64,000 nucleotides of DNA from Kitagawia praeruptora. Lineage: Eukaryota; Streptophyta; Magnoliopsida; Apiales; Apiaceae. Positions within the stretch are counted from its first letter, which is position 1; the number at the start of each line of letters is the position of its first letter. Where the stretch lies: contig CM075344.1 in the NCBI GenBank assembly GCA_037693485.1, positions 24,760,501 to 24,824,500 of the forward strand. The letters are read 5' to 3'. Below are positions 22,365 to 33,852 of this stretch, in pieces. Position numbers and translations under genes: made by a program. The notes beneath the pieces were generated by a model that was not told the DNA's origin, did not search any database, and worked only from the letters and a program-made list of their open reading frames with translations.

Positions 22365-24656
22365 CTAGTTAGAATTTTTTAGGACCCAACTTTGATTGGA
22401 TCCTTTCTTACTAGATTTAGAGACAACAGGCTTTGAAGATTTTACTTTTATTTTACCTGTTGCAGAGTCAACCTTAGATTCTAATCTCACAAACTGTTTG
22501 TGACTAGGAGTTTCAGATTTCAAGGAATAATAGTCATAATACAGTTCATGATATTCTCTACACATGTAAATGGAATGAAGTAAACTACCACAATGATAAC
22601 AAGCTTTTTGTGGTTGGTATTGAATTTTCTGAGTCTTGGGGAATCTGGACTCAGTTTTCCAAGAAGGTTTTTGATTGCTGTCTAGGGCCAAATGATTATG
22701 ATTTCCACACTTATAGCATTTTTTCCTAGGTGCATCAGGTACATTCTTGTAATTATTCTCTTTGTTAATACCTTCTTTTCCATTCCTATTTCTTTTGATC
22801 TTGCTAGACTCTGAAAGACCATCTAATCTCTGTTTCAACTGAGACTTAGACAGAAACCCTATGTTTACATTCTTAGGTTTCTCTAACACTTTCTCATCTG
22901 AATTACTATTGTTAATCCTTTTGTGTACAACAGGGGTACCTTTTGAATCAACAAATTTAACATGATTAGGTTCAGAAATAATTTTCTTACCTTCAGATTT
23001 AGATGTGTTAGCATCTATCTTACTATCATCATTGACAATACCTTCTTTTTCTTCTTGTCTAGCCTTATCAAAACCTAAACCATTAACCTTACCACGAATT
23101 CCACTCTCAAAGATTTCTATAGTCTTTTTACTGGAATTGTTAATTGTCTTAATCACATCTATCTCTTCTTCTAGTTCTTTTCTGACATAGTCATAAGCCT
23201 CAAGAATAACGCTATAATCATGCTTAGCTTTATCAGAACTTAACTTGTATTCTTCCATTTGAATTAATTCAGATTCAAGAAAATTATTTCTATCAACTAA
23301 TTTATCATTCTTAACCTTAAGTTCATCTTTTTCACAAGTAAGAATTCTAAAATTAGTCATAAGATTCTTAAACTCAGCATGGATAGATCTAATTTCATCA
23401 GAATTTAAGCTATCAAATGAATCAAGAGAGTGAAGTGATACATTAACAGAGGATGGAGAAATTTTCTTTGGAGATCCAGGTTTGTCTGAACCATTTGTCA
23501 TCAATGCAATGTTGTCATAATCCAATTCATCTTCAGAATCACTGGAATCAGCCCAATCCTTCTGTGTGACCATAAGTGCATTACCCTTTCCTGAATTCCT
23601 AGGCTTCTTACACTCACTAGCAAAGTGTCCAAGCTCGCTGCAGTTAAAGCACTTGATCTTGGCCTTATCAAGCTTGACAATTGTACTTTTGCCTTTGTCC
23701 CTCTTCTTCTCCTCCTTTTTTTGAAAAGGTACTTTGCTAAATCTTCTCCTGTTGAATCTTCCTTTCTTGAAAGCTTTAGGAAACATAGCAAAGAGTTCCT
23801 GCATCTCAGATTCAGAATCATTGTTGTCAGAGTCCATATTAGTAGTCTCTGACTCAGAACTTTCTTTGCTTTTCTTCTTCCTTGAATTCTTTACAGCAAT
23901 CTCCTCATGCTGTTCTTCAGGAAGCTTCTTTACTTCAGATTGAGCAGTAAGTGCAATAGTCTTCATCTTTCCTTCACTCCTGCTCTTTTTCTGCTGCTTG
24001 TCAAGTTCATAAGCTCTCAATTTTCCATATACTGCCTCTAATGAAATCTCATTCAGATCATTAGCTTCCTCAATCGCAGATATCTTCTCATTGTAGAAAT
24101 CAGGCAAAGCTTTCATGAACTTTGTATTCATATCCTCCAAGTCATAATATTTACCATGCATGGCCATCTCATTGATGAGTTTTGTAAACCTATCAAAGGT
24201 ATCAGTAAGTGACTCACCAGACTTGGATTCAAAGTACTCATACTGTTGTATAAGTAATGTCCTCATATTCTTCCTGACAGGCTTAGTTCCTTCACAGTGA
24301 ACCTTAAGATTGTCCCATATATCCTTAACAGTTTTACAAGAGAGAACATAGTTAGTGAGAACAGAATCAAAACTGTTGAATAATATGTTTCTCACTTTAG
24401 CATCTTTAAGAACATTCTCCTTATCTTTATCTGACCATTCAGATTTTGGCTTCTTTGCTGTATGTTCTGGAACAACCACACCATCAATAGTTGCTTGTCC
24501 AACGACCTTTGTTGGAACAAAAGGTCCATCTCTGATTCTGTCAAGATAATCAGGATCTGTTGCTTCCAGATGATGCAACATCTTTACTTCCCATAGAGTA
24601 TATTCGTTTCTCTTGAGCATAGGAATCTTATTATTCCCATCCTTGTAACCAGACAT
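22365..24656 (-). CDS. Element B gag, intact frame
   Basis: This is 763 residues from ATG 24656, 50 bases inside the 5' LTR. The N-terminal ~230 residues carry the copia gag fold (EYTLWEVKMLHHLEATDPDY). Basic and acidic low-complexity regions follow, then zinc knuckle CFNCSELGHFASEC, a predicted coiled coil (FLESELIQMEEYKLSSDKA) and two further knuckles. In the second knuckle (CYKCGNHNHLALDS) the last Cys is Ser, whereas element C keeps Cys. The third is CYHCGSLLHSIYMC. Gag packages element RNA in cytoplasmic particles. The frame is open, but the lost Cys may weaken RNA binding. Confidence 0.93.
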   Translation of the reverse strand: MSGYKDGNNKIPMLKRNEYTLWEVKMLHHLEATDPDYLDRIRDGPFVPTKVVGQATIDGVVVPEHTAKKPKSEWSDKDKENVLKDAKVRNILFNSFDSVLTNYVLSCKTVKDIWDNLKVHCEGTKPVRKNMRTLLIQQYEYFESKSGESLTDTFDRFTKLINEMAMHGKYYDLEDMNTKFMKALPDFYNEKISAIEEANDLNEISLEAVYGKLRAYELDKQQKKSRSEGKMKTIALTAQSEVKKLPEEQHEEIAVKNSRKKKSKESSESETTNMDSDNNDSESEMQELFAMFPKAFKKGRFNRRRFSKVPFQKKEEKKRDKGKSTIVKLDKAKIKCFNCSELGHFASECKKPRNSGKGNALMVTQKDWADSSDSEDELDYDNIALMTNGSDKPGSPKKISPSSVNVSLHSLDSFDSLNSDEIRSIHAEFKNLMTNFRILTCEKDELKVKNDKLVDRNNFLESELIQMEEYKLSSDKAKHDYSVILEAYDYVRKELEEEIDVIKTINNSSKKTIEIFESGIRGKVNGLGFDKARQEEKEGIVNDDSKIDANTSKSEGKKIISEPNHVKFVDSKGTPVVHKRINNSNSDEKVLEKPKNVNIGFLSKSQLKQRLDGLSESSKIKRNRNGKEGINKENNYKNVPDAPRKKCYKCGNHNHLALDSNQKPSWKTESRFPKTQKIQYQPQKACYHCGSLLHSIYMCREYHELYYDYYSLKSETPSHKQFVRLESKVDSATGKIKVKSSKPVVSKSSKKGSNQSWVLKNSN

Positions 24657-24692
24657 GATTGCAGATCTTTATGATTATTCGAAATCAACCTG

Positions 24693-24704
24693 CTCTGATA
24701 CCAA
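24693..24704 (-). other. Element B primer-binding site
   Basis: On the minus strand TTGGTATCAGAG follows the 5' LTR directly and matches the initiator tRNA-Met type, truncated or mutated after GAG. Confidence 0.88.
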
Positions 24705-24705
24705 T

Positions 24706-25445
24706 TGTTAACTCGAATAACTTGTAGAAGGGGGGGTTGAATACAAGTTATATAATCGTGTCTGATTTTTGCTTGATTATATGAACAAGAATAAACGAAT
24801 GAATCAAACTCTGTTTGTATTAATAAGATCATATACAAACTCTACCAAAGGTGTACAAATACCTTTAGCAGCTGCTGACAATACAAATCTCTCTCTCTGT
24901 TTGTTTCGAACTCTCGAATACAAACCTTATACAGAGCTACGCACACGAACTCAATTTTTCACGCTTGTTCGACACTTTTTACAATGATATTGAGAGAGTA
25001 TTTATAATGCTACCTATCAACTAATAACAGAAAGATATAATCTATACATGACAATGTTCTGCCTTCTAGTCGATAGTTTCCATCAATAGAAAACTCTTTC
25101 CTTCATAATATCTTCTTGCTTGTTCTTCAAACAACGATCCTGTTTTATAGCACTTGCCAGTTTCTGTAGTATCCATAATGACATCATCAGTAACATGACT
25201 TATATTAGGATTTCATCTTGCATCAGTATCTGATCATCATCAGTATTAGATCGTCATCAGGATTTGCTCTTTGTTCCTGACATGTAGTCTCTGATATACT
25301 GTTCATTCCTGACTAAACTATACAGATAACTGTCTTACACATAAATCCTATAAAAAGTGCTAAATCCTTTATAAGATCAGGATTACAAGAAGTATAATGT
25401 GTAAATTCTATTCTTAACATCACAACTTATGAATTATTCCTAACA
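24706..25445 (-). repeat. Element B 5' LTR
   Basis: It is 740 bp. On the minus strand a TATAAATA box lies at 25016-25009. Differences from the 3' LTR cluster at about 25195-25300 (CATGACTTATATTAGG versus CACGACTGATATCAGG, and two more). Confidence 0.95.
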
Positions 25446-25450
25446 GTCTA

Positions 25451-26137
25451 GGTTATTCTGAGGAAGATGAACTTAGGTTTCAGAATAAAGTCAAGATTAG
25501 ACCACCACTTCAACCTAATAAATTTGGAACATTTGTTAATGGAATAATTGAACCTAGGTTTGAAGGTGGTAAACAGAATGTCAAGAAAGAATCAGTAAAA
25601 AATAATGTTAAACAGGTAAATATTGGTCTAATGACAGAAAAACAACTCAAGCATAAACTTAAGGAGTTAAAATCTGTTAAGAAACAGAAAGTGTCTAGAA
25701 ATAACAGAAATGGGAAAGTAGGCATTTCTCAGGGTAATTATCCAATGCTAGCTACTTTTGCTCCAAGAAAAACATGTCATAACTGTGGTAGTACTAACCA
25801 TCTTGCTAGTTTTTGCAGGAAGAACAAAAACATTAATTCTTTACCTTCTAAGTCTGAAGTAAAGAAAGTTAATGTTAGAACTAGACCACAGACTTTATGC
25901 AAACACTGCGGAAGTACTTGGCATTCCATTTATACTTGCAAAGATTATCATGCTATCTATCATAATTACTATGAACCCAAGCCAAATTTGAAATGGGTTA
26001 GAGTTAATTCTGCAAGTGTAAACACTGATAAAGTTAGCTTAAACTCTGATAATATGAATTCCGCTACAAAAGCTAAAAAAATTAAGAAAGCCAAAGGATC
26101 CAAGCAAGTCTGGATCCTTAAAACTAATCCTCAGTAA
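25451..26137 (+). pseudogene. Element A gag, 3' part
   Basis: This continues the frame broken off at 13270 and ends at TAA 26137. It carries two zinc knuckles, CHNCGSTNHLASFC (about 25775) and CKHCGSTWHSIYTC (about 25898), then a basic tail ending QVWILKTNPQ. The matching tails in B, C and D also end in a W-V-L/P-K pattern just before the pol junction. As gag is broken upstream, this part is not expected to be translated in frame from the gag ATG. Confidence 0.9.
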
Positions 26138-26147
26138 TTGTTTGTGA

Positions 26148-29100
26148 TTGCAGGGCACCAGGGAAAGTACCCTAGTCGTGGACAGTGGATGTTCAGGACA
26201 CATGACTGGAAATAAAGCCCTGCTATCAGAGTATGTGGAAAAGGCTGGCCCAAAAGTTTCCTATGGAGATGGCAACATAGGACATACTCTGGGATATGGC
26301 AATATCAATCTTGGAAGTGTCATTATTACAAATGTAGCTCTGGTTCAAGGACTCAAGCATGATTTGCTATCTGTGAGTCAAATCTGTGACAGAGGTTATC
26401 ATATAGATTTTCAGCCTGAATACTGTGAAGTCATCAGTAAATCAATAGGGAAGGTTGCTCTAGTTGGAAACAGACACAATAACATATATGAAATAAAGTT
26501 GTCAACAAACTCTGATGGCAAAGCAGTATGTCTGTCAACAAGGATGTCCAGTGAAGAGAGTTGGAAGTGGCATAAGAAACTCTCACATTTGAATCTGAAC
26601 AACATCAATGAGCTGATTAGAAAAAATCTTGTTAGAGGGCTACCAAAATCATTATTAAATGTTGATGGCCTATGTGATTCCTGTCAAAAGGCCAAACAAA
26701 GGAAGTCATCTTTCAAGAGCAAGACTGAATCTTCAATTGTTGAGCCTTATCATCTTCTACATGTTGATCTTTTTGGACCAGTAAATGTGATGTCAATTGG
26801 AAGAAAGAAATATGCCTTGGTTATTATGGATGAACACACCAGATATACATGGGTGTATTTTCTAGCAAAGAAGGATGAAACTGCATTCACTCTTATGGAG
26901 CATATAAAGCAACTAGACAAAGGATCAAAACACAAAGTCAAGATAATCAGAAGTGATAATGGAACTGAATTCAGAAATGCAATAATGGAAGAGTTTTTTG
27001 CACCTCATAAACCACAGCAAAATGGTGTAGTTAAAAGAAAGAACAGAACCTTGATAGAATCTGCCAGAACTATGCTTGATGAAGCAAAACTGCCAACTTA
27101 TTTCTGGGCAGAAGCTGTTCAAACTGCCTGTTTTACTCAGAATGCCACTCTGATCAACAAGCATGGAAAAACACCATATGAAATGGTGAGAGAAAAGAAG
27201 CCAAACCTGAAATATTTTCATATTTTTGGGTGCAAGTGCTTTGTGCTGAAAACTCATCCTGAACAGTTGAAAATTTTGATTTAAAAGCCGATGAAGGAAT
27301 TTTTATGAGCTATCCCCTGTCAACTAAGGCATTCAGAGTTTATAATCTGATAACCAAAGTGATCATGGAGTCTATTCATGTGTCATTTGATGACAAGAAA
27401 ATAACTGGACTTGAAGATGTAGATGAACATGATCAACTGCACTTTGCAAATGAAGAATTATTCTCTGATCGAGTAAACTCTGATCAGGCTGAACTGACAA
27501 ACTCTGTTGAACTTAACTCTGAGCCTCTACTGATAGATACTGAAGAAACTTCTCAGTCACATACTAGGGAAGAACCAGTTGAGGGGGAGCATGAAGAATC
27601 ACTTCAAAGTGATGACTCAAATTCTAATGATAAGTCAGCTGAAAAATCTTGATAAAACAGTGAAGACTCAAACTCTGAAAGTTCAAACTCTGAGCAATCA
27701 AATTCAGGGGAAGCCTCAGAGAATGAAGAAAGTCATCAAGAAAATCAGGAGAACATGGATCGAGGGGGAGGATCAAACTCTGAGAGAAGTCATTTGCCTT
27801 CAGCAAGGAAATGGAACAAATCTCATACACCTGATTTGATAATTGGTGATCCAGATGCAAGAGTAAGGACAAGAAGTGCAACAACGAATGAATGTTTGTA
27901 TCATGCTTTCTTGTCACAAGCTGAGCCAAAGAAGGTAGAAGAAGCTCTTCAAGATGCTGACTGGATAACAGCAATGTAAGAAGAGTTGAATGAATTTGAG
28001 AGGAATGAGGTTTGGACACTTGTACCAAGACCAAAGAATAGGTCTGTTGTTGGTACTAAGTGGGTATTCAGAAATAAAACTGACAGTGAGGGGGTTGTTA
28101 CAAGAAACAAGGTCAGACTGGTGGCAAAAGGTTATTCACAGCAGGAAGGAATAGATTATAATGAGACTTTTGCTCCAGTTGCAAGATTGGAGGCAATAAG
28201 GATGTTTCTTGCTTATGCTTCTCATAAGAAATTCAAGGTATTTCAGATGGATGTGAAAAGTGCCTTTCTGAATGGGAAACTTGAAGAAGAAGTGTTTGTT
28301 GAACAACCACCAGGATTTGTGGACTCCAAATATCCAGATTATGTCTACAGGCTTGATAAAACACTTTATGGACTTAAGCAGGCACCAAGAGCATTGTATG
28401 AAACTTTAGCTCAATTTCTACTAGGAAGTGGGTTTCACAGAGGTACAATTGATAAAACTCTGTTTTACTTTCAATCTGGTAGTGACTTGCTTCTAGTTCA
28501 AATATATGTTGATGACATAATTTTTTGGGTCTACTAATAATAAACTCTGTACAAAGTTTGCCAAGCTAATGCAGTCCAGGTATCAAATGAGTATGATGGG
28601 AGAGCTTAGTTATTTTCTAGGCCTGCAGGTAAAGCAAACAGATGATGGAATTTTCATAAATCAAGCAAAACATACCAGGAATCTTCTCAAGAAATTTGGT
28701 ATGCTTGATTGCTCATCTTCATCAACTCCCATGGCAACAGCAACTAAATTGGATAAGGATACAGGTGCATCAGTAGATATAAAAAACTACAGAGGAATGA
28801 TAGGGTCTCTTCTTTATCTGACAGCAAGTAGACCTGATATCATGTATGCAACCTGTCTTTGTGCCAGGTTTCAGGCTGATCCCAGAGAACCACCTCTCAC
28901 AGCTGTGAAAAGAATTTTCAAATATCTCAAGGGCACCATTACTTTAGGGTTGTGGTATCCCAGAGAATCAGATTTCAAGCTTATTTGTTACTCTGATGCA
29001 GACTTTGCAGGCTGTACGATAGATAGAAAAAGCACTAGTGGAAGTTGTCAATTTCTAGGTGACAGACTGGTCTCTTGGTACAGTAAGAAACAGAAATCAA

Positions 29101-29451
29101 TTTCTACTTCTACAGCTGAAGCAGAGTATATTGCTGCTGGTAGCTGTTGTGCACAGATTCTATGGATGAAGAATCAGTTGCTGGATTTATGGTTTGAGGT
29201 ACAGTAAGATTCCTATTTACTGTGATAATCAAAGTGCTATTGCTATGACAGGTAATCCAGTACAACATTCGATGACCAAGCACATCAGCATAAGGTATCA
29301 CTTTATTAGAGAGCATGTAGAGGAAGGAAACATTGAGCTTCATTTTGTGTTTAAAGACCAACAGCTTGCAGATATCTTCACCAAGCCATTGAGTGAAGCT
29401 ACATTTACAAAGCTGGTAAATGAACTTGGAATGGTCTCTAGTCTTAACTAG
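26148..29451 (+). pseudogene. Element A pol, multiply broken
   Basis: Domains are in copia order. Protease DSGCSGHMTG is near 26182, integrase zinc finger HKKLSH near 26570, then RSDNGTEF near 26950, RT with YVDDIIF near 28505, and RNase H with STAEAEYIA near 29105. Breaks seen are: a ~10-codon loss before PQQNG and Glu-to-Lys at the third catalytic integrase residue (GVVKRKN); a frameshift at about 27275; adjacent TGA-TAA near 27650; TAA at 27977-27979; and frameshifts at about 28530 and 29195. The Pol cannot be made. It is the clearest evidence of A's age. Confidence 0.93.
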
Positions 29452-30313
29452 AGATACTGGTTAGACTCAAAATTCACTTAAGTAATGTATTATTCATGTT
29501 TGTGTGATGTGTTAAATGTCTTGTGAACTCATTTTTTAAACTCTGTTATGTAAACACTGCTCATAGACTGTCAAACTCTATTAGCATGCTAGATAAACTC
29601 TGAGTAATTCTGATAATGTTATTATCTGAGATGAACACCAATGAAGAAAATGTATGAAGCATGGTTCTCAGTTATTAATCATGAATCCTTCTATGTTATC
29701 TGTGATCTAATCTTAGACTGTGCAGAAATTCAACACAAGCATGATACTGTTCATATTTATAGCATCTCTTAGTTTATTTATCCTAAACTCTGAGTCTGTA
29801 AATGATGTGTGCATTGCCTCTCATGAATTATTTCTGATATTGATGATTCCTATACTCTGTTAGTGACACTCTGTTCCCAAAACATTCACATGGTACTTGA
29901 TGATTCCTTGTTTGTACTTGTGAAAATTTATAAAACTTGAGATGTGTCATTGTTTATTTTGGTGAGTACCAAAGCATGCCTGCACCCTTTGAGAACTTGA
30001 GCCAAATAGTGATTGATACATTTTATATCAATCAATTTTTTTTGTGTGATGTTCATCAGTAAGTATGTTGCTCTAGAACTTGTTTTAAACCATTTTGAGA
30101 CTGCATGATGTGTGTGTACATGAAAATGATAAAGGCATTTGGATTACCACACTTATCCAAACACTGTTCATAAAAACAAAACCCTTAGTCAACCCCTTTG
30201 AGCCTAACTAACTGTTTCTTTCAAACTCTGTTTTAACAAGAGCAGTTACATTCATTTGGAAATTAAAAAGCAAACAGGTGATAGTTTCTCTGCAAAGGAA
30301 AGTTTATTTGATG

Positions 30314-30374
<61 letters not shown>

Positions 30375-31447
30375 TGATCATCATGTACAAATATGTACTT
30401 GCAGTACAACTGAACACTTTGCTCTTTCGTTCAGTTAGACATTTTTTCAGTCACCTGTTTGTTCTTAACCAAATTATAACCTTGAACAAAGTCCTTTTGA
30501 TTTGTGCATACATGTATTCAAAGTAGTGTAGATTTGGTGGACAACCAAGCATATGGTAGTATCTGCTTTTAATTGGTTGAACTGAGTGTAATCACTTAAT
30601 CTAAACACTTGTGTGATTTGAGAGTTTGTGAGTTTTTTAATCCATAGCATGTTACTCACTGAATGCGACTTTGATATCTATCTCTTGATCTTTTTGTCTA
30701 TAAAGACTGTGTGCTTACTTAGATAATCATGGACATCAAAGGGAATAGGTGTATTCAGATTTCTGTATTTAAGTTACTAAAGAGTTTAGCATTCATCATA
30801 TATTCAGTGTTTATAATGAGAGTTTGTGCATCCAGTGTTTACTGATTTATCTTTATGGATTTTTTTTGAAAAATTAGATGCTCTAAAAATTGGATTGGTA
30901 CATTCTGCTATATACGCACAAATATTCACAACTGTGCAGTATTTGAAAGGGTTACAGTAATAAAGTTGGAGAATTGACAAACACTGATGGATTTTGTCTA
31001 AATACTCTAAGGTATATTTTATTTCAGATGATTTCAAATTTGGGGTAAAAAGAGATTTTGACAGTTGTTGATATGTGTAAAAGTATTTAATTGTGTTAGT
31101 GTTAAGAGAGAGAAGGTAGCAATAATTATGGTTGAAATTACTGAGTCTGTGTATTTGTTCCGTTAAATGTGTGCCACGTGTCCCACTCACACAATTCTCA
31201 ATGATCATGTCTCACTACACATGGTAAGTTATTACGTGTATTTATGGTAAAACGTTTGAGTTTAATTACTTAATACATATCCAATCATTATTTATTTACA
31301 CGATTCATATTCACTCATATACTTTCACCCATTCACAATTACTTCTTACACAACCACTCACGAGTCTACTCCATTCTTCACTTGCCCATTTCATCAAACA
31401 CTTATCATTCATATCATTCTTTTCGTATTTTCTTCTCAATCATACTA
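29452..31447 (+). other. Element A spacer between pol and env-like
   Basis: Two kb with no convincing ORF. The word AAACTCTG / ACTCTGA recurs many times in 29460-30240 and also in A's coding region and 3' LTR. From about 31210 to the ATG the DNA becomes a pyrimidine-rich leader, and a CACGTG G-box lies at 31175-31180. This mirrors the pol/env-like spacers of B and C. Confidence 0.6.
30317..30373. repeat. (AT)n microsatellite
   Basis: About 28 uninterrupted AT dinucleotides occur in the element A spacer. The short frames reading alternating Ile-Tyr across it are artefacts. Confidence 0.95.
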
Positions 31448-31643
31448 ATGGCAACCAAAGCTTTCACTTCTCTTGGCCTTCTGTTTGTTTCTAATAACTA
31501 TGCAGCACCTCTGGAAAATGAAAATGCCCCAGAAGCGTTTCACTTGATGCAGAATTTCTTACGAGATTCGGAGATTGGCCAGGCTTTAGTTGAACCTCAA
31601 ACACTGTATGCATCTCAAATCGCTTCATTCTGGCAAAACTCAG
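31448..31643 (+). pseudogene. Element A env-like ORF, 5' part, cut by element C
   Basis: The ATG at 31448 opens a frame (MATKAFTSLGLLFVSNNY) that runs 65 codons to the insertion of C inside CTCAG. The frame resumes without shift at 57981. Translation across the junction would enter the C LTR and stop at 31669. The leader is CT-rich and looks like a plant 5' untranslated region. Confidence 0.85.
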
Positions 31644-32065
31644 TGTTAGGAATAATTCATGAGTTGTGATGTTAAGAATAGAATTTTACTTATACTTCTT
31701 GTATATCCTGATCTTATAAAGGATTTAGCACTTTGTATAGGAAATATATGTTGACAGTTATCTATAAAGTTTAGTCAGGAATGAACAGTGCATCAAGTAC
31801 TACATGTCAGGAACTGAGATCGAATCCTGATATGTCAAGTCAAATACTGATCAAGTACTGATAGGATGGTTAGATCCTGATGCAAGATGGAATCCTGATA
31901 TCAGTCATGTTACTGATGATGTCATTATGGATGCTACAGAAACTGGCAAGTGCTATAAAACAGGATCGTTGTTTGAAGAACAAGCAAGAAGATATTATGA
32001 AGGGAAGAATTTTCTATTGATGGAAACTATCAACTGGACGGCAGAACATTGTCATGTATAGATTA
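31644..32065 (+). repeat. Element C 5' LTR, first part
   Basis: It carries the U3 segment with TCCTGAT / CTGATATC words. It is cut by D inside the target site GATTA and continues at 46770. Confidence 0.93.
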
Positions 32066-33118
32066 TGAAAGGCAGAGTGTATTAACTTGTAACACTATAA
32101 CTAATGTAACTCAATTAAACGAAAAGATACTTAACCAGAAGACAATCAAGAACAAGAAGTCACAAGAAATCAACACTATATGATGACAAGGTAATTGATA
32201 CAATTGAACATGTTAACTATGATCAAGCCAAGAAGAAATCATTGAGAGAAGTTCAAGTCAAAGTTGTTCAGGCCTCAGTGATTTGAGAATTCGAGAATCA
32301 AGATCATAACTATCAGTATCAACAAGACCAATTGATTTCAAGTGAACAAGAAGGAAAGCAAATATTGGAAAGCCAAGTTACTAAGTGAATATGGTAATTT
32401 ATTCAAGAAGCAGAAACACTATCAAGACTAGTCACTTATGAACCAGACCAGTGCATCAAGTGTCAGGACATTGATAGCAAGTTTATGTCAGTAATAAAGA
32501 TCCATGTTCAAGAGCTTGTAGAAGAACAAAGAAGATATGAAGATATCACAAGCTCAAGATGTGCATTGAAGTTTCAAGTTGAAGACCAGAATATTTTCTA
32601 AGTAAGAAATGTTCTAGATGGCTAAGTCGAAATTCTCAAGTAGAAGTTCTACTTAGAATTTCGAGATGGCTAAGTAGAAATTCTCAAGTAGAAGTTCTAC
32701 TTAGAGTGCAGCTTCAACATGACACATGGCATCTTCTGATTGGCAGATTTCCAAGCTTTCAAGATAAGACAAGATTTATGTGGACATCATTGGGCCACGT
32801 ACATCTTAGTCTTTGAAGACTACAGGTCATAGATTACATGTAGTATAAATAGAAGCACTTGTGTAATGTTTTAGTTAGTGAGCAATATTGAGAAAAACAC
32901 AAGAAAAAGAGAGAGAGTATTCACAGAGCTTAGAATCATTCACTTCTCTCTCAACTTCTGTTATACTTTGTAATGAATGTTGTAGCAACCTTTTCAAGTT
33001 ATATATAAAAGAAATATATTCCTTGAATCTGTGTGTTCATTTATTGCATCGTATTTATTGCTACTCATAATCGAAAAGTTGTATTCACCCCCCCTCTACA
33101 ACACATTTGGACCTAACA
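32066..33118 (+). repeat. Element D 5' LTR
   Basis: It is 1,053 bp, TGAAAG...CTAACA. A pair of ~50 bp direct repeats at about 32618-32705 contains the near-palindrome AAGTAGAAGTTCTACTT. The TATA box TATAAATA is at 32844-32851, so transcription would start near 32878. A 60-codon frame at 32888-33070 has no motif and recurs in the 3' LTR only because the LTRs are identical. Confidence 0.96.
32844..32851 (+). promoter_or_regulatory. Element D LTR TATA box
   Basis: TATAAATA lies within GTAGTATAAATAGAAGC about 270 bases before the LTR end. It is the probable core promoter of the genomic RNA. Confidence 0.65.
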
Positions 33119-33119
33119 A

Positions 33120-33131
33120 TTGGTATCAGAG
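33120..33131 (+). other. Element D primer-binding site
   Basis: TTGGTATCAGAGCGG starts one base after the LTR and is complementary to the initiator tRNA-Met 3' end. Confidence 0.9.
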
Positions 33132-33852
33132 CGGTTGTTTGACATACAAAACATAGATCCTTGTGTTTAGTAGAAGAATCGTGAGTTTTCATTTTCTAGA
33201 TCTACTTTTCTAAATTTCTAGAAAAGTAAGCTTTAATTCGTTTCCAGTGAAAACTCATCCAGAAAAATTATTTAAATACTCCAGGAGTGATTATTTGGCT
33301 TGGATGTATTTTAATTAATTTTTGTGAATTAATCTGGGTTCATTAATATTTGGTGTTCTTGAGTGTTCATCATTTGTTCTTATCAAGAATATAACCCAGC
33401 AACTTTTCAATTTCCTTTTCAAAGAAATTATAGTCAAAAAGGTGTTTTTGGTACTTTTGATTTGATTATTATTTCTTAGCCGAAAGCAAAAGAAAGTGTA
33501 CTCAGTGCTTAGCAGGTGGGTTAGTCACTTTCGGTGTGTAAAGTAATCAAAAGTCAAAAAGGGTGTTTTAGTGGTGATATTGTTTATTCAATATTAAAGT
33601 AATCTGCAGAAGAAAATTATTCTAAGGACACAAGTTCTACATAGAATTTCTACTTGAGATTTTCTACATAGAATTTCGACTTGGACAATTTCTACTTGGT
33701 GAATTTCGACTTGGACAATTTCTACTTAAGAGAAATTTCGACTTGAGCAAAAATTTCTACTTAGAGAAATTTCGACTTGGCAGAAGTTCTACATAGATAT
33801 TCTACATAGCCTAGTCTTGGGTACTTAGAAATTTTTAGTGACAAGATTTGAA
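33132..33852 (+). other. Element D 5' leader with TTCGACTTGG / TTCTACTTGG repeats
   Basis: About 720 bases separate PBS and gag. From 33625 to 33815 the words TTCTACATAG, TTCTACTTG and TTCGACTTGG alternate about a dozen times. These are the same words found in the D LTR repeat and in the pol/env-like spacer. The region should contain packaging and dimerisation signals; which sequence does that cannot be read off. Confidence 0.65.

Larger units (their letters stand above)
13271..25445 (-). mobile_element. Element B: Sirevirus-like copia retrotransposon on the minus strand, inserted in A gag
   Basis: Two 740 bp LTRs (13271-14010 and 24706-25445) differ at about five positions by eye. GTCTA at 13266-13270 and 25446-25450 is a perfect TSD. 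Read on the minus strand the order is LTR, PBS, gag, pol, spacer, env-like, polypurine tract, LTR. It is the same family as C, since LTR, gag, pol, spacer and env-like sequence all align. B is damaged only lightly: one nonsense codon near the pol end, one in env-like, and one lost zinc-knuckle Cys. Confidence 0.95.

Noticed and set aside
30804..31208. 134-codon minus ORF in the element A spacer, possible partner of the B/C antisense ORF
   Set aside because: It shares no sequence with that ORF and has no leader-like start.
32888..33070. 60-codon ORF repeated exactly at 46534-46716
   Set aside because: The exact repetition comes from the identical D LTRs and is not a sign of a gene.
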